This document shows positions 1 through 6,726 of a DNA stretch of 7,906 nucleotides, in pieces. The DNA is taken from positions 1-7,906 of the forward strand of contig JALTZE010000335.1 of assembly GCA_027051315.1 (NCBI GenBank). The letters run 5' to 3'. Both the position numbers and the translations under genes were made by a program. The notes beneath the pieces are model-generated. The model was given only the letters and a program-made list of their open reading frames with translations. It was not told the DNA's origin and did no database searches. Origin of the DNA: Micavibrio sp. Its GTDB lineage: Bacteria > Pseudomonadota > Alphaproteobacteria > Micavibrionales > Micavibrionaceae. The first letter of the stretch is position 1, and each line of letters opens with the position of its first letter.

Positions 1-29
1 ATTGATATATAGCTGTAAAAAGAAAAGAA

Positions 30-1115
30 ATGATGAATAATATGATTGCACAATTAAAAGAAGAACTTTCCAAAATGGTTGAATCTGCAAAAACAATTGC
101 AGAAATTGAAGAGGTTAGGGTAAATGCTTTGGGTAAGAAGGGACGCATAACCGCCCTTATGAAAGGACTTGGGAAATTACAAGGAGAGGAAAGAAAAGAA
201 CAAGGCATTGCTCTTAATTCCCTAAAAGATGAAATAAAGAATCTAATAGATAAACAAACAGCAGCTCTAAAAAAGCAAGAAATGGATAACCGTCTTGCCA
301 GTGAAGTTTTGGACATTACCTTATCACCAAGACCACAAAGAACAGGTCATATTCATCCAATAAGCCAAGTAATAGAAGAACTGGTTACAATATTTGCTGA
401 TATGGGATTCCAGATTGCAGAAGGCCCAGATATTGAAGATGATTATCACAATTTTACGGCACTTAATTTTCCTATTGGTCACCCAGCCAGAGAAATGCAT
501 GATACTTTCTTTATGCCTGAAGATAAGGACGAAGAAGGAGAAGAAGCAAAAAAACTCCTAAGAACTCATACTTCTTCTGTTCAAATTAGATATATGAAAG
601 AAAATAAACCTCCGATTAGAAGAATATCAATGGGTAGAACATATAGAAGTGATTATGATATGACCCACACACCTATGTTTCATCAGATTGAAGGATTGGT
701 AGTGGATAAATCAACACATATGGGACATTTAAAAGGGTGTTTATCAGATGCGTGCAAAGCATTTTTTGAAGTTGATGAACTACCTGTTCGTTTCCGCCCT
801 TCTTTCTTTCCCTTTGTTGAACCTGGTGCAGAAGTAGATATTGGATGTTCCAGAAAAGATGGTGATTTTAAAATAGGTGCTGGAGATGATTGGATGGAAA
901 TTCTTGGTTGCGGCATGATTCACCCTAATGTTTTAAAAAATTGTGGAGTTAATCCCGATGAATATCAAGGATTTGCATTTGGAATGGGAATTGAGCGTAT
1001 GGCAATGCTGAAATACGGAATCCCAGACCTTCGCACTTTTTTTGAAAGCGATGTTAGATGGCTTAATTATTATGGTTTTGATGCATATAACCGTCCTAAC
1101 CGTGCTACTGATTAA
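30..1115 (+). CDS. pheS: Phenylalanyl-tRNA synthetase alpha subunit
   Basis: Catalytic subunit of the cytoplasmic (alpha-beta)2 class II enzyme that activates phenylalanine with ATP and attaches it to tRNA-Phe. The N-terminal ~90 residues are charged and helical, as expected for the tRNA-contacting coiled coil, and carry the typical [12 protein letters not shown] segment at 34-45. The catalytic core shows [10 protein letters not shown] (151-160), a motif 2 region [17 protein letters not shown] (203-219), the phenylalanine-pocket segment [16 protein letters not shown] (255-270) and motif 3 [17 protein letters not shown] (314-330). At 361 residues it matches the longer alphaproteobacterial form (E. 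coli ~327). An acidic run near 164-173 precedes RTHTSSVQ. An in-frame TGA at positions 3-5 limits the start. ATGs at 30, 33 and 42 are all possible, and the 42 start would fit the usual family N-terminus equally well. Only a weak purine-rich AGAAAAGAA lies upstream. The GNAT gene follows after 8 nt, so the two are probably cotranscribed. Confidence 0.98.
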   Translation: MMNNMIAQLKEELSKMVESAKTIAEIEEVRVNALGKKGRITALMKGLGKLQGEERKEQGIALNSLKDEIKNLIDKQTAALKKQEMDNRLASEVLDITLSPRPQRTGHIHPISQVIEELVTIFADMGFQIAEGPDIEDDYHNFTALNFPIGHPAREMHDTFFMPEDKDEEGEEAKKLLRTHTSSVQIRYMKENKPPIRRISMGRTYRSDYDMTHTPMFHQIEGLVVDKSTHMGHLKGCLSDACKAFFEVDELPVRFRPSFFPFVEPGAEVDIGCSRKDGDFKIGAGDDWMEILGCGMIHPNVLKNCGVNPDEYQGFAFGMGIERMAMLKYGIPDLRTFFESDVRWLNYYGFDAYNRPNRATD

Positions 1116-1123
1116 GGTTTTGT

Positions 1124-1555
1124 ATGGAGATAAGAAAGCTAAAAGAAGATGATTTTAATCAATGGCTTTCTTTATGGGAGGAAAGTTGCTTCCATCAGAT
1201 TGATAGAAAAGTAACAAATTCTACATGGCAAAGAATATGTGATAGTAATAATCCTATAAATGGATTATGTGCTGTTTCTGATGATGGTACGATGTTGGGA
1301 ATAATACATTTTGTTGTACATAATACTACAGGATATATAGAATCTTCTGCCTATATGCAGGACATATTCGTTGTCAAAGAGCATAGAAGAAAGGGAATTG
1401 CTGTTGCTTTGCTTAAAGAGCTTGAAAATATCGGCAAAAAAGAAAAATGGATAAAAATTTATTGGTTAGCTGAAAAAAATAATGATGCTGCACAAAATTT
1501 ATACAAAAATATAGCTGTACAGCTTGATTTTTCACTTCATATATTACCTTTATGA
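1124..1555 (+). CDS. GNAT-family N-acetyltransferase, embedded between pheS and pheT
   Basis: Small 143-residue protein of the Gcn5-related N-acetyltransferase fold, expected to move an acetyl group from acetyl-CoA to an unknown amine. The core is visible as a beta-strand plus acetyl-CoA loop, MQDIFVVKEHRRKGIAVALL (78-97), where R88-x-x-G91-x-A93 fits the family's R/Q-x-x-G-x-G/A motif. It is followed by helix 3 and the strand IKIYWLAEKNN (110-120), then the C-terminal AAQNLYKNIAV (122-132), the typical 'A-x-x-L-Y' helix. No signal peptide or membrane segment is seen. The start is the first ATG after pheS, with AAGG at 1115-1118 six nt upstream as ribosome binding site. The 8-nt gap to pheS indicates cotranscription and possible translational coupling. 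The substrate cannot be told from sequence; the position inside the phe locus does not prove a role in tRNA charging. Confidence 0.9.
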   Translation: MEIRKLKEDDFNQWLSLWEESCFHQIDRKVTNSTWQRICDSNNPINGLCAVSDDGTMLGIIHFVVHNTTGYIESSAYMQDIFVVKEHRRKGIAVALLKELENIGKKEKWIKIYWLAEKNNDAAQNLYKNIAVQLDFSLHILPL

Positions 1556-1573
1556 TAATAAATCTATATTATC
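1554..1573 (+). terminator. Weak AT-only hairpin after the GNAT gene
   Basis: GATAATA (1554-1560) and TATTATC (1567-1573) form a perfect 7-bp stem with a 6-nt loop that starts inside the GNAT stop codon. The stem has one G:C pair and is followed only by a short, interrupted T-rich stretch, so it would be at best a leaky terminator or a processing point. Such AT palindromes also arise by chance in this base composition. Confidence 0.2.
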
Positions 1574-1583
1574 AATTTTCTCC

Positions 1584-1612
1584 TTGAAATTTATATGGTT
1601 TCGCGCTTTTAT
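1584..1612 (+). promoter_or_regulatory. Candidate sigma-70-type promoter for pheT
   Basis: TTGAAA (1584-1589, 5 of 6 to the -35 consensus) and TTTTAT (1607-1612, 4 of 6 to the -10 consensus) are separated by exactly 17 nt. They lie in the only sizeable gap of the phe locus, 35 nt upstream of the pheT start. A transcript would begin near 1619 with a leader of about 29 nt. This would let pheT be transcribed independently of pheS and the GNAT gene. The call rests on consensus matching by eye only. Confidence 0.35.
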
Positions 1613-1647
1613 CACATGTTAAACAAAACTATAAAAATGGTAATAAA

Positions 1648-4074
1648 ATGAAATTTACATTAAGCTGGTTAAAACAGCATCTTGATACAGATGCTACTTT
1701 GGAACAAATATCAGAAAAACTAACTGATATTGGTTTGGAAGTAGAAGAAATAGAAGATAAAGAAAAGATATATGCCCCTTTTAAAGTAGCATATATTGAA
1801 TCAGCAGAGCCACACCCTGATGCAGATAGATTAAAAGTCTTACAAGTCAAAACAGCAGATTATGGCATTTTACAAGTAGTTTGTGGTGCGCCTAATGCAA
1901 AGGCTGGTATGTATGGTATTTTTGCACCAGAAGGGACATATATACCTGGTCTTGATGTTACTTTAAAAAAATCAAAAATTCGTGGTATTGAATCAAACGG
2001 CATGATGGTTTCAGAAAAAGAAATGTGCCTATCAGATGAGCATAATGGAATTATTGAGCTAGAAGGTGATTATAAAATAGGTACTCCAATGGCTGAGATA
2101 TTCGGTCTTGATGATGCTTTGATAGATATAGCTATAACTCCGAATCGTGCGGATTGTGCTGGTGTTCGTGGTATTGCCAGAGACCTTGCCGCAGCAGGAC
2201 TTGGCAAATTAGAAGACTTAAATAATACTAAAATTACAGGAAATTTTGACTCTCCTATAACAGTTTCATTGAAATTTGCCGAAGAAAATAAACATCATTG
2301 CCCATTATTTCTTGGTCGATATATTAAAAATGTTAAGAATGTACAATCTCCTGAATGGCTTAGAAAGAAAATTGAATCAGTTGGTCTAAGGTCAATATCT
2401 GCATTGGTCGATATAACAAATTATATGACACTTGACCTTAACCGCCCGCTTCATGTCTATGATGCAGATAAGTTAAAAGGTAATATAAATGTAAGGTCTG
2501 CAAAATCAGGTGAGAAGTTAGAAGCACTTGATGGTAAGAATTATGAACTTTGTGAAGGACAAATTGTAATAGCTGATGATTCTGGTGCTATTGCCCTTGG
2601 TGGTATAATTGGAGGGGTTGAAACAGAATGTACAGAAGATACGGTTAATGTATTTCTAGAAGCAGCATATTTTGACCCATATAGAATAGCAAGAACAGGT
2701 CGTGATTTACAAATAGAATCTGATGCTAGATACAGATTTGAAAGAGGGATTGATTCACAATTTACCTTTGATGGAATAGAAATAGCAACAAGGCTTATAA
2801 CAGAAATTTGTGGGGGTGAGGTATCAAATATTGTACAGGCTGGAGATATTCCAGAATCTACAAAAACTATTTCTTTTAATCCTGCATTGGTTAAAAAGCT
2901 TACTGGTATGGAAATAGCAAAAGATAAGCAAGAAGAGATACTTAATAATCTTGGTTTCCAAGTTAAAAAGGAAACATCAGAAAGCTGGCAGATTATTACA
3001 CCATCATGGAGACCAGATATATGGGGGCAACCCGATATTGTTGAAGAGGTTGCAAGAATATGGGGTTATAATAATCTTCCTGAAACTTCTCTACAAAAAG
3101 ACGAAGTTATTACACGTTCTGCTGAAACAAAGATATCTTCTCTTTCCAGAAAAGCTCGTATTGTGCTTGCTTCAATAGGTCTTAATGAATGTGTTACATA
3201 TTCATTTATGGATAAGGAAACAGCATTAAAATTTGGAGCAAATGATAATGATAATGCGGATAATCTTACTTTGATAAATCCTATAAGCTCTGATTGGAAT
3301 CAGATGCGCCCATCAATCCTGCCTAACTTGATTAAAGCTGCAGCAAATAATGTTGATAAAGGTTATGGTAATGTATGTCTTTTTGAAGTTGGTCCTGTAT
3401 TTAAATCTTTAAAACCAGAAGGTCAGGAAATTGTAGCATCAGGAATAAGGCAGGGGCAAAAGGCTAACAAACATTGGTCGAGCCCCGAAGAGTCAAGAGA
3501 GTTTGACCTTTATGATGCTAAATCTGATGTATATCAGGCACTTAAGGCTATGAATTGTCCTACGGATAATTTACAGATAGTTAGAGAAGCTCCTGAATAT
3601 TATCATCCTGGAAGAAGTGGCGTTTTAAAGATGGGTAAGAATATCATTGCCTATTTTGGTGAAATTCACCCACAAATTATTGATGATATTGATGTTAAAG
3701 CTCCTGTTGTTGGCTTTGAAATATTTATCAACAATATCCCTGTGCCAAGAAAGAAAAAGTCAACTGCTAAAAAACTTTTACAGTTATCACAATTCCAGCC
3801 TGTGAATAGGGATTTTGCCTTTATTGTTGATGAAAATGTTCTTGCTGGCGATATAGAAAGAGCGGCAAAATCTTCTGACAAGAAATCTATAATATCTGTG
3901 AATATTTTTGATGTTTATCAAGGTAAAGGAGTTGAAGAAGGAAAAAAATCAATAGCTATAAATGTTACATTACAGCCTATTGAGAAAACTTTTACAGATG
4001 AAGAAATTGAACAAATATCTGCAAAAATAATTGATAATGTTTCCAAAAGAACTGGTGCTTCTTTAAGAGCATAA
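1648..4074 (+). CDS. pheT: Phenylalanyl-tRNA synthetase beta subunit
   Basis: Large subunit of the (alpha-beta)2 PheRS; binds tRNA-Phe and edits mischarged Tyr-tRNA-Phe. At 808 residues it is full length. Domains in order: B1 start MKFTLSWLKQHL (1-12); the EMAP/OB-fold tRNA-binding domain (~40-150) with VVCGAPNAKAGM (77-88); TPNRADC (164-170); the B3/B4 editing domain (~210-385) with the conserved RPLHVYDADKL (266-276), EAAYFDP (338-344) and SDARYRFERGID (358-369); B5 (~405-475) ending in TPSWRPDI and VEEVARIWGYNNLP; the catalytic-like B6/B7 core (~490-690); and the C-terminal ferredoxin-fold anticodon-binding domain (~713-807) with QPVNRDFAFIVDE. H269, E338, S358 and A360 appear to occupy the editing-site positions known from other bacterial PheRS, so editing is probably intact. 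The start fits the family. No clear Shine-Dalgarno is present; a four-codon ATG reading frame at 1637-1651 ends in a TGA overlapping this ATG. Separated from pheS by the GNAT gene. Confidence 0.98.
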   Translation: MKFTLSWLKQHLDTDATLEQISEKLTDIGLEVEEIEDKEKIYAPFKVAYIESAEPHPDADRLKVLQVKTADYGILQVVCGAPNAKAGMYGIFAPEGTYIPGLDVTLKKSKIRGIESNGMMVSEKEMCLSDEHNGIIELEGDYKIGTPMAEIFGLDDALIDIAITPNRADCAGVRGIARDLAAAGLGKLEDLNNTKITGNFDSPITVSLKFAEENKHHCPLFLGRYIKNVKNVQSPEWLRKKIESVGLRSISALVDITNYMTLDLNRPLHVYDADKLKGNINVRSAKSGEKLEALDGKNYELCEGQIVIADDSGAIALGGIIGGVETECTEDTVNVFLEAAYFDPYRIARTGRDLQIESDARYRFERGIDSQFTFDGIEIATRLITEICGGEVSNIVQAGDIPESTKTISFNPALVKKLTGMEIAKDKQEEILNNLGFQVKKETSESWQIITPSWRPDIWGQPDIVEEVARIWGYNNLPETSLQKDEVITRSAETKISSLSRKARIVLASIGLNECVTYSFMDKETALKFGANDNDNADNLTLINPISSDWNQMRPSILPNLIKAAANNVDKGYGNVCLFEVGPVFKSLKPEGQEIVASGIRQGQKANKHWSSPEESREFDLYDAKSDVYQALKAMNCPTDNLQIVREAPEYYHPGRSGVLKMGKNIIAYFGEIHPQIIDDIDVKAPVVGFEIFINNIPVPRKKKSTAKKLLQLSQFQPVNRDFAFIVDENVLAGDIERAAKSSDKKSIISVNIFDVYQGKGVEEGKKSIAINVTLQPIEKTFTDEEIEQISAKIIDNVSKRTGASLRA

Positions 4075-4081
4075 AAACATC

Positions 4082-4108
4082 TTGACTATCTTTCCATAAC
4101 TATATAAA
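4082..4108 (+). promoter_or_regulatory. Candidate promoter for the 194-residue hypothetical gene
   Basis: TTGACT (4082-4087, 5 of 6 to the -35 consensus) lies 15 nt before TATAAA (4103-4108, 5 of 6 to the -10 consensus). The spacer is 2 nt shorter than optimal. A start point near 4115 would leave only a few nucleotides before the ATG at 4118, so the message would be nearly leaderless. That agrees with the lack of a well-placed Shine-Dalgarno sequence, but it may instead mean the promoter is spurious. Confidence 0.35.
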
Positions 4109-4124
4109 TAATCGGATATGGAAA
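4091..4124. repeat. 8-bp inverted repeat spanning the start codon of the hypothetical gene
   Basis: TTTCCATA (4091-4098) is the exact reverse complement of TATGGAAA (4117-4124), with an 18-nt AT-rich spacer. The right arm contains the ATG at 4118-4120 and the left arm lies between the candidate -35 and -10 elements. It could be a protein-binding dyad, or an RNA hairpin covering the start codon in transcripts that read through from pheT. Perfect 8-bp repeats are not rare in DNA this AT-rich. Confidence 0.3.
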
Positions 4125-4702
4125 AATTTCTTAAAAATACACGTGGTGAAGAAACCGTAAGGGTTACATATGGTAAGGCTTCTACTAATGATAACAAAAT
4201 TCATAAAGGCGTTGTTATAGTTGCTTACTCAAGAACTGGTAAGACTGTAACGCCAATGCTGGTTTGGGGCGTTGGGAGAGATAATTACGCTATTTCCAGT
4301 CTTGAGCTTATCCCTTTTCATAAGCTAGCTAATAACGATGAAGCTCTCAAAGCATCTCAGATGATAATTGATAACGATAAGATATTAGAATCTATCGGAG
4401 TTAAAGAACCAATTATTATTGATATGGCAAAATCAGCTATATATGATGTTTGTGAAGATAATTTTCCTAAAAAATTAAATAGCGACAAAATAAAGATAAA
4501 TAAAAATAACAAACATAAAATAGCCATACAAATAATGGGAAATATATCTATATATTCGGAATTGATGAGAGTGCTTAACCTAAAATATTCTGAACAAGAT
4601 AGAAATGATGATATAGATGTTTTACCAGAAATACCTAGAAAATCTGATATTCCCAGCAGGATATGCCTTAACCCTTATAAGCTTAGTCATATACCATCTT
4701 AA
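4118..4702 (+). CDS. Hypothetical protein, 194 residues, unrecognised
   Basis: I do not recognise this protein. It has no signal peptide or membrane segment and looks cytoplasmic. The N-terminal half (~11-110) alternates hydrophobic strands and polar turns: GVVIVAY (31-37), VTPMLVWGVGRD (44-55), YAISSLELIPFHKL (57-70), PIIIDM (98-103). AYSRTGKT (36-43) satisfies the loose [AG]-x4-G-K-[ST] P-loop pattern, and PIIID could pass for a Walker B strand, but the family-level support needed for an ATPase call is missing. The C-terminal half is lysine- and asparagine-rich (~118-135), then has a short helical stretch (~136-158) and a proline-containing tail. Codon use looks like the neighbours and the reading frame is long and open, supporting a real gene. 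The upstream gap to pheT is 43 nt. The stop codon interlocks with that of the convergent rmuC. The ATG at 4118 has only CGGA very close upstream, so the start is uncertain. Confidence 0.75.
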   Translation: MEKFLKNTRGEETVRVTYGKASTNDNKIHKGVVIVAYSRTGKTVTPMLVWGVGRDNYAISSLELIPFHKLANNDEALKASQMIIDNDKILESIGVKEPIIIDMAKSAIYDVCEDNFPKKLNSDKIKINKNNKHKIAIQIMGNISIYSELMRVLNLKYSEQDRNDDIDVLPEIPRKSDIPSRICLNPYKLSHIPS

Positions 4703-5952
4703 CTATCATTATCTTTTTTTGATAATAATTCAGGGGAGGACAAATTTCTTGGGGTTTCTTCTAGAACAGTTATTTCTGGAATCTCTTTTCCACCTGTCTG
4801 AACATGAAGTTCTTTGAATTTTCTTGCTCCTGGTAATACCTGACTTTCCAAAGAACCTACAGCTATATTATACGCATTCATAGCTGTATTAAGTCCTCTG
4901 CCTAATTTTGCCATATGTTCTCCAAATCTACATATTCTTTTATATAAATCTGCTGCTAATTCTGATACTTTTTTTGCTTCTTCTGTAATTGTTTGTTGTT
5001 GCCAACCATGCATAACAGTCCGCAAAAGTCCCATTACTGTGGTGGGAGAGGCAAGTATTATATTATTTTTTGCTGCATCTTCTAATAAAGATTTATCGTT
5101 ACTTACCGCCATTGAATAAAGACCTTCTGTTGGGAGGAACATAACCACAAATTCTGGTGAGTCAAATTGTCTCCAATATTCTTTCTTGGCAAGTTGCTTA
5201 AGATGTTCTCTCATATGTGATTTAAATTTATTTAGAACAGCGTTTTTATCTGCTTCATTATCTGCTGTTTCCATTGCTTCCCAGAATGGTTCTATCGGTG
5301 CTTTTACATCTATTACTATTTGCATACCACCTGATAGAGTAATAATAAAATCTGGCTGGATACGTTTTCCTTCACTATTATTTACGCTAACTTGCTGTTT
5401 ATAGTGAGTTCCTTCGACCATACCTATCATTTCCAAAGTGCGTTCAAGCTGCATTTCTCCCCATCTGCCTCTTGCTGCTGGATTTCTTAATGCCTCTATC
5501 AAATTTCTGGTTTCTTCACGAAGAAGGTGCTGACCTTCTGAAAAGCTTTTTAGCTGACCTTCTAAACTTGCACCTGTTTTGCCAAGATTCTCTATCTTTC
5601 CTTCCATTTCTTTTAGGGTTTTTCCTATTGGATTTATTATATCTGATATTGCTTTTTGGCGATTTTCTAAATCATGTGAGGCATCTTTTTGGGAACTTTT
5701 TAGCTTTTCTTCCGCTAACATAATGAATTGTTCATTATTTTGTCTTAATGCTTCTGATGCAGTTAGTTTGAAACGGTTTTCCATTTCTGCCATTGCTTTT
5801 TGATGTGCTTCGGATTCTAATTTTATTCTGGTTTTAAGCTCTATATTTTGTTGCTCAGTTGTAGCAGATTTTTTATAGGCATATATTATTCCAATAGTAA
5901 CACCAATTAAAAAACCTGAACCAATTCCTATTACCAAAGATAGAATATCCAT
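4699..5952 (-). CDS. rmuC: RmuC-family DNA recombination protein
   Basis: RmuC-family protein (417 residues), named for E. coli RmuC, which limits certain DNA inversions; the biochemical role is poorly defined. An N-terminal membrane segment spans about residues 4-26 (ILSLVIGIGSGFLIGVTIGI), followed by basic YKK. A long charged coiled coil runs from ~30 to ~155. The conserved RmuC domain follows, with GRWGEMQLERTLE (162-174), QPDFII (199-204) and VIDVKAP (213-219). D201 and the D215-x-K217 pair fit a PD-(D/E)XK nuclease core. VVMFLPTEGLYSMA (269-282) and NNIILASPTTVMGLLR (296-311) are further typical family stretches. Predicted topology is a membrane anchor with the nuclease-like domain in the cytoplasm. 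The start is supported by AAGGA (5960-5964 on the plus strand as TCCTT) 7 nt upstream. It is transcribed convergently to the 194-residue gene, overlapping it by 4 nt, and divergently from the pilin-like gene. Confidence 0.95.
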   Translation of the reverse strand: MDILSLVIGIGSGFLIGVTIGIIYAYKKSATTEQQNIELKTRIKLESEAHQKAMAEMENRFKLTASEALRQNNEQFIMLAEEKLKSSQKDASHDLENRQKAISDIINPIGKTLKEMEGKIENLGKTGASLEGQLKSFSEGQHLLREETRNLIEALRNPAARGRWGEMQLERTLEMIGMVEGTHYKQQVSVNNSEGKRIQPDFIITLSGGMQIVIDVKAPIEPFWEAMETADNEADKNAVLNKFKSHMREHLKQLAKKEYWRQFDSPEFVVMFLPTEGLYSMAVSNDKSLLEDAAKNNIILASPTTVMGLLRTVMHGWQQQTITEEAKKVSELAADLYKRICRFGEHMAKLGRGLNTAMNAYNIAVGSLESQVLPGARKFKELHVQTGGKEIPEITVLEETPRNLSSPELLSKKDNDS

Positions 5953-6049
5953 TTTTTATTCCTTTTTGTATAATTAGAGCCTATCAAAGCCTGTATTGGA
6001 TTGCTATAGTTTTAATGTTATTATCCATTAATAGTAAGGATAAATTAAG
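5953..6049. promoter_or_regulatory. Divergent intergenic region between rmuC and the pilin-like gene
   Basis: This 97-nt AT-rich gap must hold the control sequences of two divergent genes. On the minus strand it contains the rmuC ribosome binding site AAGGA (5960-5964) and a -10-like TATACA just upstream of it, but no good -35 partner was found. On the plus strand it has a better promoter (5996-6024) and the ribosome binding site AAGGA (6036-6040). No operator of known type is recognised. Confidence 0.5.
5996..6024 (+). promoter_or_regulatory. Candidate promoter for the pilin-like gene
   Basis: TATTAT (6019-6024, 5 of 6 to the -10 consensus) lies 17 nt after TTGGAT (5996-6001, a weak -35 that keeps TTG). 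A transcript would begin near 6031 and carry AAGGA (6036-6040), which is 9 nt before the ATG at 6050. The order and spacing of all three elements are consistent with a monocistronic unit. Confidence 0.4.
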
Positions 6050-6703
6050 ATGAAAAATCAATCTGGTAACGCTTTTATATATATATTGATAGCTATAGTT
6101 TTATTTGCTGCATTATCATTTACAATGACAAGAATGCAAGACCAAGAAGATACGAGTGAGATTGAAACAGCAAATCTTACATTTCGAGTAAATGAAATAA
6201 TGACCTATCGTTCTCAAGTAAAGAAAATTATACAACAAATGGTTATGAGTGGAACACAAATATCTGATATAGATTTTGTACAAAGAGGTGAGGCTGGATA
6301 TGATACTGCCCCTCACTATAATAAAATATTTCATATTGGTGGAGGTGGTCTGATTAAGAAGGCTATGAATGATAATATAAAGAATGAAGTTACAACTCCT
6401 GCTGCGGGTTGGTATCTTGATAGATTTAATAATGTGGAATGGACACCAAGTTCTAATAATGATGTTTTGCTTGTGGCATATCAGATAAAAAAAGATATTT
6501 GTGCTGCAATCAATAAAAAATTAACGGGAAGCGAAACAATACCTACTCTTGGGGTTAATCCTTCGAATATATTGCTCAATACCACAACTAATAATAATTT
6601 TACTGTTGCTGATTGTCCTGCTTGCGAAGGGAAAACGGCATTATGTGTTGCAAGCAATGATGGTTCATATTGGGTGTTTTATGATATTGTTGCTGCGGAA
6701 TAA
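6050..6703 (+). CDS. Pilin-like membrane-anchored or secreted protein
   Basis: A 217-residue protein with a short polar, weakly basic start (MKNQS), then G6 followed by one hydrophobic helix NAFIYILIAIVLFAALSF (7-24). It continues into an amphipathic helix (~30-68), which resembles type IV pilin or type II secretion pseudopilin architecture. G6 is in the place of a prepilin peptidase site, but the usual Glu at mature position +5 is absent (Tyr11). It may therefore be a minor-pilin-type tip protein, or simply a signal-anchored protein. The remainder (~75-217) is a polar, extracytoplasmic-looking domain with a Gly-rich turn IGGGG (96-100), WYLDRFNNVEWTP (121-133) and four cysteines at 151, 189, 192 and 199 that could form disulfides. 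The C-terminus is SYWVFYDIVAAE. The start is supported by AAGGA at 6036-6040. No prepilin peptidase or secretion ATPase gene lies in the window. I do not recognise a named family. Confidence 0.8.
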   Translation: MKNQSGNAFIYILIAIVLFAALSFTMTRMQDQEDTSEIETANLTFRVNEIMTYRSQVKKIIQQMVMSGTQISDIDFVQRGEAGYDTAPHYNKIFHIGGGGLIKKAMNDNIKNEVTTPAAGWYLDRFNNVEWTPSSNNDVLLVAYQIKKDICAAINKKLTGSETIPTLGVNPSNILLNTTTNNNFTVADCPACEGKTALCVASNDGSYWVFYDIVAAE

Positions 6704-6704
6704 G

Positions 6705-6726
6705 ATATATAGATAATTTTATATAT
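6705..6726. terminator. Weak AT hairpin between convergent genes
   Basis: ATATATA (6705-6711) and TATATAT (6720-6726) form a perfect 7-bp stem around an 8-nt loop. It fills the 23-nt gap between the convergent ends of the pilin-like gene and the asparagine synthase gene. The stem can be extended by G:U and A:T pairs on both sides. The position suits a bidirectional terminator, but the stem has no G:C pairs and no strong T-run follows, so it may be chance. Confidence 0.3.

Noticed and set aside
683..916. Open frame of 77 codons on the minus strand inside pheS
   Set aside because: It lies antisense to the highly conserved catalytic core of pheS and has no recognisable protein features; a shadow frame.
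1553..1651. Possible frameshift or truncation at the C-terminus of the GNAT gene
   Set aside because: The end of the protein (LYKNIAVQLDFSLHILPL) fits the usual position and pattern of the last GNAT helix and strand, and the 143-residue length is normal for the family, so the gene appears complete.
2951..3178. Open frame of 75 codons on the plus strand inside pheT
   Set aside because: It is a second frame across the conserved B5/B6 region of pheT, with low-complexity Lys/Leu content; no evidence of an independent gene or of a frameshift, since pheT is intact.
5472..5723. Open frame of 83 codons on the plus strand inside rmuC, rich in Leu and Phe
   Set aside because: It is antisense to the coiled-coil region of rmuC. 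Reverse-complemented Lys/Glu codons give the Leu/Phe bias. No ribosome binding site or family match.
6021..6043. 6-bp inverted repeat TTATCC/GGATAA, right arm covering the ribosome binding site of the pilin-like gene
   Set aside because: The left arm coincides with the predicted -10 element and would not be in the transcript, and the repeat is too short to stand out in this base composition.
6003..6103. 12-bp direct repeat GCTATAGTTTTA at 6003-6014 and 6092-6103
   Set aside because: One copy is intergenic and the other encodes part of the hydrophobic helix of the pilin-like protein. In AT-rich DNA several 12-bp repeats are expected by chance in a window this size, and there is no third copy or regular spacing.
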